A stretch of 64,000 nt of DNA from Neobacillus niacini NBRC 15566 (GCF_001591505.1 NZ_BCVA01000032.1:1-64000), one strand, 5' to 3'; numbered from the stretch's first letter, positions 16,114 to 25,773 are shown. Notes: generated by a model from the sequence alone, not told the origin. Translations and numbers: made by a program.

Positions 16114-18120
16114 ATGTTTGATACTATCGATGCTTTGTCTGTAACATCTATTCGTACGCTTTCAATTGATATGATTGAAAAAGCAAATTCAGGACACCCT
16201 GGAATGCCAATGGGTGCTGCACCAATGACTTATGCTTTATGGACTCGTTTCATGAACCACAATCCGAAAAATCCAGAGTGGTTTAACCGTGATCGTTTTG
16301 TATTATCTGCAGGCCATGGATCTGCTTTACTATACAGCATGCTTCATTTATCTGGTTACAATCTATCAATGGATGACCTGAAGCAATTCCGTCAATGGGG
16401 AAGTAAAACTCCAGGACACCCTGAGTACGGTCATACTGAAGGGGTAGAAGCAACGACTGGTCCGCTTGGACAAGGTATTGCTATGGCTGTTGGTATGGCA
16501 ATGGCAGAGCGCCATACAGCTAGTGTTTACAATAAAGACAATTATGAACTTGTGAACCATTATACATATGGTGTCTGTGGTGATGGAGATTTAATGGAAG
16601 GTGTTTCTGCTGAGGCAGCTTCACTAGCTGGACACTTAAAATTAGGTCGCTTAGTGGTTTTATACGATTCAAATGATATTTCACTTGATGGTGACTTGGA
16701 CAAATCCTTCTCAGAAAGTGTTAAGGAGCGTTTCTTATCATACGGCTGGCAATATCTTCGCGTAGAAGATGGAAATAATTTAGAAGAAATCTCTAAGGCC
16801 CTTGAAGAAGCTCGTAATGACCTTGACCGTCCAACTATGATTGAAGTTAGAACAGTGATCGGATATGGTTCACCTAACCGTGCAGGAACTTCTGGTGTTC
16901 ATGGTGCTCCGCTTGGTGCTGACGAATTAAAGCTTACAAAAGAAGCTTATAAATGGACTTTCGAAGAAGATTTCCATGTTCCACAGGAAGTATATGCTCA
17001 CTTCCAAAACCTAATCGTTGAAAACGGTACGAAGAAAGAAAAAGAATGGAATGACCTTTTTGCACAATACAAAAAGGAATATCCTGAGTTAGCAAATCAA
17101 TTAGAAAAAGCGTTAAATAACGAATTACCTGAAGGCTGGGATAAGGATATTCCGGTATACAGTGAAGGAAAAGGTTTAGCAAGCCGTGCATCTTCTGCTG
17201 AAGTTCTTAACGGTATTGCGAAAAACTTACCAATCTTTATTGGTGGTTCTGCTGACCTAGCTGGTTCTAATAAAACGATGATCAAAGGAACTGGAGATTT
17301 TATGCCAGGCAGCTATGAAGGCCGCAATATTTGGTTCGGTGTTCGTGAATTTGCAATGGGCGCTGCCATGAACGGAATCGCTTTACACGGTGGAGTAAAG
17401 ATTTTTGGAGGAACATTCTTTGTATTCTCTGATTACCTTCGTCCAGCAATCCGTTTGGCTGCATTAATGGGCTTACCAGTAACGTATGTTTTCACTCATG
17501 ACAGTATTGCTGTTGGTGAAGATGGACCTACACACGAGCCTATTGAACAGCTTGCAGCACTACGTGCAATGCCAGGTCTTTCTATTATTCGTCCGGCAGA
17601 TGGTAACGAGACTGCTGCAGCATGGAAGCTAGCAGTTGAATCTACAAACAAACCTACTGCTTTAGTGCTGACACGTCAAGACCTGCCAACACTAAAAGGA
17701 ACTGACCAAAATGCTTACGAAGGCGTTTCAAAAGGTGCTTATGTGGTTGCTCCTTCTGAAAGAGAGACTCCAGATGCATTACTACTAGCAACTGGTTCTG
17801 AAGTAAGTTTAGCTGTTGAAGCACAAGCTGCTTTAGCTGGTGAAGGTATTCATGTTTCTGTTGTAAGTATGCCATCATGGGATCGCTTCGAACAGCAATC
17901 ACAGGAATACAAAAACTCAGTACTTCCTAAGAACGTGAAAAAGCGTCTTGGAATTGAAGTTGGTTCTTCATTCGGCTGGCACAAATACACAGGTGATGAA
18001 GGAGACGTTCTAGCAATTGATACATTCGGCGCTTCTGCACCTGGAGAAAAGATTATGGAAGAGTACGGCTTCAGCGTAAGCAATGTAGTAGCACGCGTGA
18101 AAGCACTACTTCAAAAATAA
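16114..18120 (+). CDS. tkt: Transketolase
   Basis: Moves two-carbon units between pentose-phosphate and glycolytic sugars with thiamine diphosphate. The 668-residue length is typical. The diphosphate/magnesium motif is CGDGDLMEGVSAEAA. The catalytic histidine segment is SAGHGSALLYSMLHL, and the C-terminal Pyr domain has REFAMGAAMNGIALHG. The conserved position between ynzC and sirA agrees with B. subtilis. It is monocistronic with its own terminator. Confidence 0.97.
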   Translation: MFDTIDALSVTSIRTLSIDMIEKANSGHPGMPMGAAPMTYALWTRFMNHNPKNPEWFNRDRFVLSAGHGSALLYSMLHLSGYNLSMDDLKQFRQWGSKTPGHPEYGHTEGVEATTGPLGQGIAMAVGMAMAERHTASVYNKDNYELVNHYTYGVCGDGDLMEGVSAEAASLAGHLKLGRLVVLYDSNDISLDGDLDKSFSESVKERFLSYGWQYLRVEDGNNLEEISKALEEARNDLDRPTMIEVRTVIGYGSPNRAGTSGVHGAPLGADELKLTKEAYKWTFEEDFHVPQEVYAHFQNLIVENGTKKEKEWNDLFAQYKKEYPELANQLEKALNNELPEGWDKDIPVYSEGKGLASRASSAEVLNGIAKNLPIFIGGSADLAGSNKTMIKGTGDFMPGSYEGRNIWFGVREFAMGAAMNGIALHGGVKIFGGTFFVFSDYLRPAIRLAALMGLPVTYVFTHDSIAVGEDGPTHEPIEQLAALRAMPGLSIIRPADGNETAAAWKLAVESTNKPTALVLTRQDLPTLKGTDQNAYEGVSKGAYVVAPSERETPDALLLATGSEVSLAVEAQAALAGEGIHVSVVSMPSWDRFEQQSQEYKNSVLPKNVKKRLGIEVGSSFGWHKYTGDEGDVLAIDTFGASAPGEKIMEEYGFSVSNVVARVKALLQK

Positions 18121-18132
18121 AATGATTATCTA

Positions 18133-18164
18133 AGGGAACGGCAAATAGCCGTTCTCTTTTTTTT
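18133..18164 (+). terminator. Terminator after tkt
   Basis: GGGAACGGC / GCCGTTCTC stem followed by a run of ten T. Confidence 0.85.
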
Positions 18165-18245
18165 TGAAGAGATTTTGAAATTTGAATCTGTTTTTACATT
18201 CCAATTGTTAGTAGGATATAATAAAATTTGTAAGAAACTAAGAAA

Positions 18246-18252
18246 TTCGACA
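18246..18252. promoter_or_regulatory. Spo0A box upstream of sirA
   Basis: TTCGACA, the complement of the consensus 0A box TGTCGAA, lies about 95 bp before the sirA start. In B. subtilis phosphorylated Spo0A directly activates sirA. A perfect TATAAT at 18307-18312 could be the -10 region. Confidence 0.6.
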
Positions 18253-18346
18253 ATAATAGTGCAATTTTTTGCCGGTAAGAGACAAATGTTTTGATAGCGC
18301 TTATCTTATAATTGATAGAAAGGTATTCAACGAAGGAGAGATCGTG

Positions 18347-18787
18347 GTGAGACAGTATCAGCTTTATTTAATAGAAGATGAATTTGCCGCCCATTACTTC
18401 GGAAGAGAGCGTATGTTTTTTCAGCTTTTTCAGGAACATGACCAAGCAGAAGGTGAACTGAAATTTATTACCAATAAACAAATAACCTATATAACAAAAT
18501 CGATAGAAGTTTTAAAAATCCATAATTTAATTCAAAAACAACTTGGAAAAAAGAAAGGTTTTCGTGCGGAACATGGTACATACTCTATTGAGTTAAGTGG
18601 AAAACTGAGTACAGCGAAACTAAGGGTCTACCAGGATTTAATCACAATTGAGGCTACCGGAAGCTATGAAGCAGAAACAATTTTCTTTGAAGTGTTGAGG
18701 AAATGTGAATCTTCCTTTATGGCTTTAGACCTAGATCATCAAAGATTTGGATGGTTAAAGCCTATTAAAGAGAGAAAATATGTCTAA
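18347..18787 (+). CDS. sirA: Sporulation inhibitor of replication SirA
   Basis: Binds DnaA domain I and blocks new replication rounds when cells commit to sporulation. The GTG at 18347 follows AAGGAGAG by six bases and gives 146 residues, close to the 148 I recall for B. subtilis SirA. Conserved blocks are YLIEDEFAAHYFGRE at the start, GSYEAETIFFEVLRK and the terminal RFGWLKPIKERKYV. A GTG three bases upstream (18344) is the alternative start. It sits between tkt and yneF as in B. subtilis, with a 0A box upstream. Confidence 0.92.
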   Translation: MRQYQLYLIEDEFAAHYFGRERMFFQLFQEHDQAEGELKFITNKQITYITKSIEVLKIHNLIQKQLGKKKGFRAEHGTYSIELSGKLSTAKLRVYQDLITIEATGSYEAETIFFEVLRKCESSFMALDLDHQRFGWLKPIKERKYV

Positions 18788-18865
18788 ACTTTTGAAAGAG
18801 AATATTGTATATTCCCGTTTTATTTAGTACACTGTATGGTAGACAACATGAAGGAGGAAGTTTTA

Positions 18866-19087
18866 ATGGGTACAGGTCTATGGATTCTAGTGGTTATACT
18901 AGCATTAGTAGCTGGTGTGGCTCTAGGATTTTTCATTGCTCGCAGATACATGATGAGCTATTTAAAGAAAAATCCACCAATCAATGAGCAAATGCTAAAA
19001 ATGATGATGATGCAAATGGGTATGAAGCCTTCTCAAAAGAAGATCAACCAAATGATGGCTGCTATGAACAAACAACAAGGCAAATAA
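18866..19087 (+). CDS. yneF: YneF, UPF0154 membrane protein
   Basis: A 73-residue protein with one N-terminal membrane helix (about 3-25, WILVVILALVAGVALGFF) followed by ARRYMMSYLKKNPPINEQMLK, the UPF0154 signature, and a Met/Lys-rich tail. The start at 18866 follows AAGGAGG. Function is unknown. The position after sirA is conserved. Confidence 0.93.
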   Translation: MGTGLWILVVILALVAGVALGFFIARRYMMSYLKKNPPINEQMLKMMMMQMGMKPSQKKINQMMAAMNKQQGK

Positions 19088-19100
19088 TAGATGAAACTTA

Positions 19101-19137
19101 AAACCATTTTATCTTCGGATAAAGTGGTTTTTTTATT
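19101..19137 (+). terminator. Terminator after yneF
   Basis: AAACCATTTTATC / GATAAAGTGGTTT stem capped by a UUCG tetraloop, then TTTTTTT. Confidence 0.85.
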
Positions 19138-19240
19138 TATTCAGAATTTTATTATTTCAGAAAAATATATTGAAATATGGGATAATTAGGTACATAATAG
19201 TTACGCTAAGAACAACTACATAGATAAAGGAGCATGTTTT

Positions 19241-19708
19241 ATGAAAAGAGTTATATCACTTATTTTAATTTTACTTCTAGCTTTAACAGCTTGTGGAACG
19301 ACAGAAAAAGAAGAAAAGGCTTCTCCTGAAGTAAAGAAGACGGAAGAGGGTACCAATGCTGCTAAAGAAAATGCAAATACAAGAGAGTTAACAGCTGAAG
19401 ATGAAAAGTTCTCAAACTTAATCGTAGAAAAAAAGTATGACGAAGTCGTTAAAGAGACCGTTTCATTAAAGAGTGAATCGCAAAAAGATTTCTATTATAT
19501 CGCTTCAGCATTTATTAAAAACAATGAAAATCAAACAAAGACATACGATCCCGCTGATTTAACTGCAATGAAAACAGATTATCAGGTAATCGTTAACTAT
19601 ATTAACCGAGTGAAGTTTGTACCTGACGAAATCAAAGCAGAAGTTGAAGGATTAAAAACAACTGCAGAAGGAAAAGTAGCAGAAGCAGATAAGCAATTAA
19701 CTAAATAA
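19241..19708 (+). CDS. Small lipoprotein, function unknown
   Basis: 155 residues with a signal peptide and lipobox (LALTAC, acylated Cys at about 19), then a Glu/Lys-rich linker and a helical soluble domain (about 50-150) rich in Asp, Glu and Lys. It should be anchored to the outer face of the membrane. AAAGGAGC precedes the ATG. It is monocistronic. I recognise no conserved domain. Confidence 0.8.
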   Translation: MKRVISLILILLLALTACGTTEKEEKASPEVKKTEEGTNAAKENANTRELTAEDEKFSNLIVEKKYDEVVKETVSLKSESQKDFYYIASAFIKNNENQTKTYDPADLTAMKTDYQVIVNYINRVKFVPDEIKAEVEGLKTTAEGKVAEADKQLTK

Positions 19709-19719
19709 TTATGGACTAG

Positions 19720-19746
19720 CACTCATTACGATGAGTGTTTTTTTTT
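19720..19746 (+). terminator. Terminator after the lipoprotein gene
   Basis: CACTCAT / ATGAGTG stem followed by eleven T. Confidence 0.75.
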
Positions 19747-19875
19747 ATAAATGGAAAAAAGTGTCTAAATCTTTATTATTTTACTAATATTTGATAAAAT
19801 ATACCTTCGGGTGTGGTGAAATGATTTTTTTAAAATAATAAAACGATAAGGTCAATCATTTTCGGGGGAACAATT

Positions 19876-21627
19876 ATGAGAGTATTTTTAGACTTAGGTT
19901 GGTTTTTTAAGCAAGAGAAAAAAGCATACCTATCAGGAACATGTATATTACTGTTTGTAGCGCTACTTCAACTCGTACCGCCAAAGGTAATTGGTGTTAT
20001 CGCCGACCATATTAATGAAGGTACGTTGACCAAAGGTGTGCTTCTAGAGTGGATGCTTATATTAGTAGCAGCCGGACTCGGTATGTATGTCTTAAGGTAT
20101 TTTTGGCGAATTATGATTTTTGGTTCAGCCGTTAAACTGAGCAAACAGTTACGAAACCGCTTATATCAGCACTTTACCAAAATGTCACCATCGTTCTATC
20201 AGAAACGCAGAATTGGAGATTTAATGGCACATGCGACTAATGACCTACAGGCTATACAACAAACAGCGGGTGCTGGGGTCCTGACTTTAGTGGATTCTCT
20301 ATCAACAGGTGGATTCGTTATTCTGGCAATGGCATTTACGATCAGCTGGAAATTAACGTTGATATGTTTAATCCCGATGCCATTTATGGCAGTGCTTACA
20401 AATTGGTTTGGTACCATGCTCCACCGTACTTTTCACAAAGCGCAAGAAGCCTTTTCTGATTTGAATGATAAAACACAGGAAAGTATTTCAGGGATTAAGG
20501 TTATAAAAACATTTGGTCAGGAAAAAGAAGACATCGAGGATTTCCGAAAGCAATCCGAGGATGTAGTTCAAAAAAACATCGTCGTAGCAAAAATAGATTC
20601 TTTATATGATCCGACCATTTCCATTATCGTAGGAATATCGTTTTTCTTAGCAATTACCTTTGGTTCCAAATATGTATTAGCTGGAGAATTATCGATTGGT
20701 GAGCTAATTGCCTTTACTACCTACTTAGGACTTTTAATCTGGCCAATGTTGGCATTCGGCTGGTTATTTAACATCGTTGAACGCGGTCGCGCTTCTTATG
20801 ACCGTGTAGCAGCATTGCTCCGTGAAAAATCTGATATTACAGACACAGAGGAAGCTTTAGAGGTAATGCCAAGCGGCAATGTCCAATATAACATTAAGAA
20901 GTTCACCTTCCCTGGTGAAAAAGAAGCCATGTTAAAGGATATCTCGTTCACACTTAATAGAGGCGAAACACTTGGAATTGTAGGGAAAACAGGCGCTGGA
21001 AAAACCACATTATTAAAGCTTCTCATTCGTGAATTTGAGGGCTATGAAGGGGCAATTGCTTTCGGAGGTCATTCCCTGCAAGAATACAAGTTGGAAAAAC
21101 TACGTGAAGCCATTGGCTATGTGCCTCAGGATCATTTCTTATTCTCAGCAACTGTGGCTGAAAATATTGCCTTTACAAATCCCCGTGCAGCGAAAGAGGA
21201 AATTTACAGCGCAGCAAAGTTAGCCAATATTCATGAAGATATTCTTCAATTTACCGAAGGCTATCAAACCGTAGTGGGTGAAAGGGGAGTTTCACTGTCA
21301 GGCGGCCAAAAACAAAGAATTTCGATTGCACGCGCACTGTTGATGAACCCGGAAGTGCTGGTACTAGATGATTCTCTATCCGCTGTGGATGCAAAAACGG
21401 AAGAAGCGATTCTTTCCTCTTTAAGGAAAAATCGTGAGGGGAAAACCACGGTCATTACTTCTCACCGTTTAAGTGCCATCCAACACGCCAATCTAATATT
21501 AGTTTTAGATAACGGTGAAGTCATGGAGAGAGGTACGCACGAGGAACTAATGGCGAGCGGTGGATGGTATAAGGAAATGTATTTACGTCAGCAGCTAGAG
21601 GAGTTGGTAGAGCATGGAGGACATTAA
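19876..21627 (+). CDS. ABC exporter half-transporter, degenerate-site subunit
   Basis: 583 residues: six membrane helices (about 1-300), then a nucleotide-binding domain. Walker A is GKTGAGKTTLLKLL and the signature is intact (LSGGQKQR). The Walker B region reads VLVLDDSLSA, with Asp in place of the catalytic Glu. This marks the non-catalytic site of heterodimeric exporters such as B. subtilis YfiBC, YknUV and BmrCD. The partner gene overlaps its end by 14 bp. The length and pairing are closest to YfiB/YfiC, but that is inference, and the substrate (drug, lipid or peptide) is unknown. The pair is inserted into the otherwise conserved yneF-ynzD interval. Confidence 0.88.
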   Translation: MRVFLDLGWFFKQEKKAYLSGTCILLFVALLQLVPPKVIGVIADHINEGTLTKGVLLEWMLILVAAGLGMYVLRYFWRIMIFGSAVKLSKQLRNRLYQHFTKMSPSFYQKRRIGDLMAHATNDLQAIQQTAGAGVLTLVDSLSTGGFVILAMAFTISWKLTLICLIPMPFMAVLTNWFGTMLHRTFHKAQEAFSDLNDKTQESISGIKVIKTFGQEKEDIEDFRKQSEDVVQKNIVVAKIDSLYDPTISIIVGISFFLAITFGSKYVLAGELSIGELIAFTTYLGLLIWPMLAFGWLFNIVERGRASYDRVAALLREKSDITDTEEALEVMPSGNVQYNIKKFTFPGEKEAMLKDISFTLNRGETLGIVGKTGAGKTTLLKLLIREFEGYEGAIAFGGHSLQEYKLEKLREAIGYVPQDHFLFSATVAENIAFTNPRAAKEEIYSAAKLANIHEDILQFTEGYQTVVGERGVSLSGGQKQRISIARALLMNPEVLVLDDSLSAVDAKTEEAILSSLRKNREGKTTVITSHRLSAIQHANLILVLDNGEVMERGTHEELMASGGWYKEMYLRQQLEELVEHGGH

Positions 21628-23422
21628 AATAGATGAAACAGCACAGCTGACTGAAAAAGAACAAAAGACTGTTTTATATCGCCTGCTATCTTATACGAAA
21701 CCACATAAAAAGGAATTGATTCTAGCATTCAGCCTTTTAGTGTTAACAACATTAGGAGAGTTAGCTTCTCCGATTCTCGTTAAGATTTTTATTGATGATT
21801 ATTTAACGCCAGGAAATTTAGTCTTTCAGCCTTTGTTAATACTTGGGGTAGGTTACCTTGGCATTCAAATTGTTAAATCGGTATTGTTGTTTTTCCAATT
21901 GGTAAAGTTTCAGGAGATTGCTTTAAAAATTATACAACAGCTGCGGGTTGATATTTTTTCAAAAGTACAGTCGCTCGGTTTAAAATATTTTGATCAAACA
22001 CCGGCCGGTAGTATTGTTTCTAGGATTACAAATGATACCGAAGCCATTAAAGATATGTTTGTTACCGTACTTTCGACCTTTATCCAAAGCGGATTTTTAC
22101 TAACAGGTATTTTCATAACCATGTTTATTTTGGATGTGAAATTAGCGTTCTTCTGTCTGATTTTTATCCCATTGATTCTACTTGTCATGAGTTTATACCG
22201 TAAGTTTAGTTCCCGTTTTTATCTGGATATGCGCGAAAGGCTTAGCCAATTAAATGCGAAGCTTAGTGAATCTCTGCAGGGAATGAGTATTATTCAGGTA
22301 TTCCGGCAAGAAAAGAGACTTCGTAAAGAGTTCGAAGACATCAATGAAAAGCATTATAACGCAGGTATGAAAAATATTAAGATTGACGGATTACTGCTGC
22401 GTCCTGCGGTTGATTTGATCTTCATTTTAGGACTAATCATCGTTTTAAATTATTTTGGTATCACTTCATTGAACAGTCCCGTTGAAATCGGTGTGCTATA
22501 CGCATTTGTCAATTACCTGGAGCGGTTCTTTGAGCCAGTCAATAATATGATGATGAGATTATCGTTGTATCAACAAGCCATTGTGGCTGGAGCACGTGTT
22601 TTTAGAATCTTGGATAAGCAGGAATTGGCACCGGCACAACAGGATGAAAGTACTCTTTCAATTCAAGAGGGACGAATTGAATTTAAGAACTTAACCTTTT
22701 CTTATGATGGACAGCGAGATGTATTAAAAAATATATCCTTTACTGCACATCCTGGGGAAACGGTAGCTCTCGTCGGACATACGGGAAGTGGAAAAAGTTC
22801 GATTATTAATCTATTAATGAGATTTTATGAATATGAGAAAGGCGATATCTTAATTGATGGTAAATCAATTCGTGATTTTTCGATGGAAGAATTACGAGAC
22901 AAAATGGGGCTTGTACTCCAGGATCCATTTTTATTTTACGGAACCGTAAGAGACAATATTACGCTTCATAATCATCATTTAACATATGAACAAGTGGAGG
23001 AAGCTGCTAAGTTTGTTCAAGCACATACGTTTATCGAAAAGCTAGAAGATTCCTATAATCACAAAGTGGTGGAAAGAGGTTCTACTTTATCTAGTGGACA
23101 GAGGCAATTAATTGCCTTCGCAAGGACAATTGCCGCCAATCCAAAGATCCTTGTCCTTGATGAAGCAACAGCCAATATTGATACAGAAACAGAAGAGGCA
23201 ATACAAACAGCTCTTGCGAAAATGAGAAAAGGACGCACGACGATTGCCATTGCGCACAGATTGTCAACCATTCAGGATGCGAACTTAATTCTCGTCTTGC
23301 ACCAAGGTGAGATTGTGGAAAGAGGAACACATCAAGAGCTGCTGGCACTCGGCGGGCTATACCATAAGATGTTCTTATTGCAAAATGGAGCTGTCGATCG
23401 TTTAGAAGATGTTATGCAGTAA
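21614..23422 (+). CDS. ABC exporter half-transporter, catalytic subunit
   Basis: 602 residues, membrane domain then nucleotide-binding domain. Walker A is GHTGSGKSSIINLL. Walker B has the canonical catalytic Glu (ILVLDEATANID). The signature motif is altered to LSSGQRQL. Together with the Asp in the partner's Walker B, this is the expected complementary asymmetry: one consensus ATP site (this Walker B with the partner's LSGGQ) and one degenerate site. Translation is probably coupled through the 14-bp overlap with the upstream gene. Confidence 0.88.
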   Translation: MEDIKIDETAQLTEKEQKTVLYRLLSYTKPHKKELILAFSLLVLTTLGELASPILVKIFIDDYLTPGNLVFQPLLILGVGYLGIQIVKSVLLFFQLVKFQEIALKIIQQLRVDIFSKVQSLGLKYFDQTPAGSIVSRITNDTEAIKDMFVTVLSTFIQSGFLLTGIFITMFILDVKLAFFCLIFIPLILLVMSLYRKFSSRFYLDMRERLSQLNAKLSESLQGMSIIQVFRQEKRLRKEFEDINEKHYNAGMKNIKIDGLLLRPAVDLIFILGLIIVLNYFGITSLNSPVEIGVLYAFVNYLERFFEPVNNMMMRLSLYQQAIVAGARVFRILDKQELAPAQQDESTLSIQEGRIEFKNLTFSYDGQRDVLKNISFTAHPGETVALVGHTGSGKSSIINLLMRFYEYEKGDILIDGKSIRDFSMEELRDKMGLVLQDPFLFYGTVRDNITLHNHHLTYEQVEEAAKFVQAHTFIEKLEDSYNHKVVERGSTLSSGQRQLIAFARTIAANPKILVLDEATANIDTETEEAIQTALAKMRKGRTTIAIAHRLSTIQDANLILVLHQGEIVERGTHQELLALGGLYHKMFLLQNGAVDRLEDVMQ

Positions 23423-23430
23423 ATAGTAAA

Positions 23431-23460
23431 AAATCCTGGCAAATTGCCAGGATTTTTTTA
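23431..23460. terminator. Terminator after the ABC exporter pair
   Basis: AAATCCTGGCAA / TTGCCAGGATTT stem with T run; convergent genes meet here. Confidence 0.8.
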
Positions 23461-23640
23461 CTAGAGACTCGCCGCTTGGCGGGTTTTCTTTATATACTTT
23501 CGATTATATTCGTTTAAAAGGTGGTCTAATTCCTGGCTATAGCGGATAGCAATGGATGAAGTCAGGCCGTTAGTGACCGCGACTTGTATTAACTCAGCAC
23601 GCTTTTTTTCAATTAGTGTAATGAGATCTTGTTTAATCAT
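23461..23640 (-). CDS. ynzD: Spo0E-family aspartyl-phosphate phosphatase (YnzD-like)
   Basis: A 59-residue two-helix protein with the Spo0E signature YSQELDHLLNEY at about residues 34-45. Family members dephosphorylate Spo0A~P and hold back sporulation. I chose the ATG at 23640, with AAAGGA about ten bases upstream. An upstream start at 23682 would add 14 residues that do not fit the family. YnzD is a Spo0A phosphatase encoded near ccdA in B. subtilis, so I transfer the name by position. Confidence 0.82.
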   Translation of the reverse strand: MIKQDLITLIEKKRAELIQVAVTNGLTSSIAIRYSQELDHLLNEYNRKYIKKTRQAASL

Positions 23641-23919
23641 TGCCGGGGTCCTTTCCGGAGAAGCTCCAATAGTAGAAAACAAAACATTGATAGGAAATTC
23701 TCTACCAATGTTTTACTAGTATAACCTAAGTTGGGAATAAATACAAAGATATTTGTAAAAAAATATCCATATAATGTAGGAAATTAGTAGAAACATAGAA
23801 GTTGTTTGGATGAGAGATGCATTTGCTTCTACAGACACAAAATATTCATGTTAATCATTATCTTTTACGGATAAGTTTTGTTAAAATGAAGAAGTATCGA
23901 CTATAGTGGGAGTGTTAAT

Positions 23920-24627
23920 ATGACGGATGTAAATATATTATTGGCCTTGGGTGCAGGATTTTTAAGTTTTATCTCACCATGCTGTTTACCGCTTTACCCA
24001 GCATTTCTATCGTATATCACGGGGATGTCTGTTGGGGAGTTAAAAACTGAAAATGCCATGCTTCAAAAGCGGAGCCTTTTACATACATTATTTTTTCTAA
24101 TCGGCTTTTCCGCTATTTTTATTGCCATTGGGTTTGGTACTTCCTTTATTGGTCGTTTCTTTTCTGAGTATAAAGATCTCATTCGCCAGCTTGGTGGAAT
24201 CTTTATTGTGATTTTTGGATTAATGATTGTTGGAATTTTTAAACCGGAATTTCTAATGAAGGATCGCCGTTTAGAATTTAAAAATAGACCATCAGGTTTT
24301 ATTGGATCAATCTTAATTGGTATGGCTTTTGCTGCTGGTTGGACACCTTGTACTGGCCCAATTCTTACCTCTGTTATTCTGCTTGCGGGCTCAAATCCTG
24401 GTTCAGGTGTTTTATACATGACTGCCTACTCACTCGGTTTTGCTATACCATTTTTCATCTTATCGTTCTTCGTGGGACGTATGCAATGGATACGAAAGAA
24501 CAGCGTTAAGATTATGAAAATCGGTGGTTATTTGATGATTGTCATGGGGATCGTGTTATTCTTTGACTGGATGACCAAAATTATTATTATTTTCTCCGGT
24601 CTTTTTGGTGGATTTACCGGTTTCTAA
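23920..24627 (+). CDS. ccdA: Thiol-disulfide carrier CcdA (cytochrome c biogenesis)
   Basis: 235 residues, six membrane helices of the DsbD-beta/CcdA family. It carries reducing equivalents across the membrane for cytochrome c maturation and spore-coat or cortex proteins (via ResA and StoA in B. subtilis). The redox cysteines are in ISPCCLPLYPAF (C21/C22) and GWTPCTGP (C144). The start follows a GTGGGAGTG region. ccdC follows 62 bp downstream; the single-domain response regulator yneI that I recall between them in B. subtilis is absent. Confidence 0.95.
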   Translation: MTDVNILLALGAGFLSFISPCCLPLYPAFLSYITGMSVGELKTENAMLQKRSLLHTLFFLIGFSAIFIAIGFGTSFIGRFFSEYKDLIRQLGGIFIVIFGLMIVGIFKPEFLMKDRRLEFKNRPSGFIGSILIGMAFAAGWTPCTGPILTSVILLAGSNPGSGVLYMTAYSLGFAIPFFILSFFVGRMQWIRKNSVKIMKIGGYLMIVMGIVLFFDWMTKIIIIFSGLFGGFTGF

Positions 24628-24689
24628 AATGGGAATGATAGTTTAAAATATGATATAGTTTTATTTTATAAAAATAGGGGATGAAACCT

Positions 24690-25163
24690 ATGAACTTCGT
24701 TGTTGTTTCTTCAATTGGTGCGGTTTTTATGGGTATCTTTGCATTATTTGTCCGTATGAAGGCTGCTAAGAAACCTACAAATGCAAAGAAAATTATCCTG
24801 CCACCCGTTTTTATGTCAAGCGGAGCATTAATGTACGTAGTACCACAATTTAGATTATCATCTATGGAAATCTTAGAGGCGGTCGTTGTGGGTATGCTTT
24901 TTTCGATTCTGTTGATCAAAACTTCTAAATTTGAAATTCGGGAGAACGACATCTACTTAAAACGATCGAAGGCATTTATTTTCATTTTAGTAGGACTATT
25001 AGTGGTAAGGATTGGTTTGAAAACAATCTTAAGTGCAACGATTGATTATGGAGAGCTAAGTGGTATGTTCTTCCTGTTGGCATTTAGTATGATCGTTCCA
25101 TGGCGTGTTGCGATGTATCTCGATTATAAAAAGCTCTATAAAAAGCTTCATGGTCAACAATAA
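24690..25163 (+). CDS. ccdC: CcdC (YneJ) membrane protein
   Basis: 157 residues with four or five hydrophobic segments. The conserved part is VRMKAAKKPTNAKKIILPP followed by SSGALMYV. It belongs to the CcdC family (B. subtilis YneJ), linked to ccdA but of uncertain role. I take the ATG at 24690, nine bases after AGGGG; an ATG at 24681 is too close to that ribosome site. Possibly cotranscribed with ccdA. Confidence 0.87.
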   Translation: MNFVVVSSIGAVFMGIFALFVRMKAAKKPTNAKKIILPPVFMSSGALMYVVPQFRLSSMEILEAVVVGMLFSILLIKTSKFEIRENDIYLKRSKAFIFILVGLLVVRIGLKTILSATIDYGELSGMFFLLAFSMIVPWRVAMYLDYKKLYKKLHGQQ

Positions 25164-25173
25164 TAGGTATTAA

Positions 25174-25210
25174 AAACGCTCAGGGCATAAAAGGCTCTGA
25201 GCGTTTGTTT
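25174..25210. terminator. Bidirectional terminator after ccdC
   Basis: AAACGCTCAG / CTGAGCGTTT perfect stem with T-rich flanks, between convergent genes. Confidence 0.8.
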
Positions 25211-25691
25211 AATACCGATATCTTTTGATTTTATCAAATAAATACTGAACTCCATATAAAATATAGGCTTTATAGTGTAAGTAGAAGAAAAACTGAATAT
25301 GATTTAATCGACCTAGACTGATAATCTTAAGCTTTTTAAGAACATCAATAATGACGAAGGCAAATAGCCCATCAGAAATTACATTCAGTAACGCAAACTT
25401 CTTAAAGTTTCCGTTTGAGATTTTAAGGAGCCACATTGAAAAAGGCGCATATGGACCCACACTAAAAGGAAGTTCATCTCTCATAAATGATTTTTTCTTA
25501 TCGTAAAACTTCCACCAATTCCGCTTGTGTCCATACCAGTGATTCACGATTTCAAAGATAACAATAAAAACACCTGAAAAAGAATATCTTTTAAAATCAC
25601 GCTTTCCTATAAATAACAAGGATAACCATGGAATCATTATGATCAATAGGTTAAATATTTTGTGTCTCCTAGTTGCCGAACGTTTTGCCAT
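25209..25691 (-). CDS. Membrane protein, function unknown
   Basis: 160 residues, basic. Hydrophobic segments lie at about 13-27, 37-47, 80-92 and 102-117, with aromatic Arg/Lys/Trp-rich loops (NHWYGHKRNWWKFYDKKK). Similar small membrane proteins occur in bacilli without known function. It has its own promoter region toward yneK. Confidence 0.75.
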   Translation of the reverse strand: MAKRSATRRHKIFNLLIIMIPWLSLLFIGKRDFKRYSFSGVFIVIFEIVNHWYGHKRNWWKFYDKKKSFMRDELPFSVGPYAPFSMWLLKISNGNFKKFALLNVISDGLFAFVIIDVLKKLKIISLGRLNHIQFFFYLHYKAYILYGVQYLFDKIKRYRY

Positions 25692-25744
25692 CTTCTTTCA
25701 CCCCAGCCTATTTTTCCCTCTATTATAAAGTATCCAAATTTATG

Positions 25745-25773
25745 AAAAAAAACCGCCAAATTTTGGGCGGTTT
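25745..25773 (-). terminator. Terminator of yneK
   Basis: AAACCGCC / GGGCGGTTT stem overlapping the yneK stop; on the minus strand it is followed by eight T. Confidence 0.75.
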
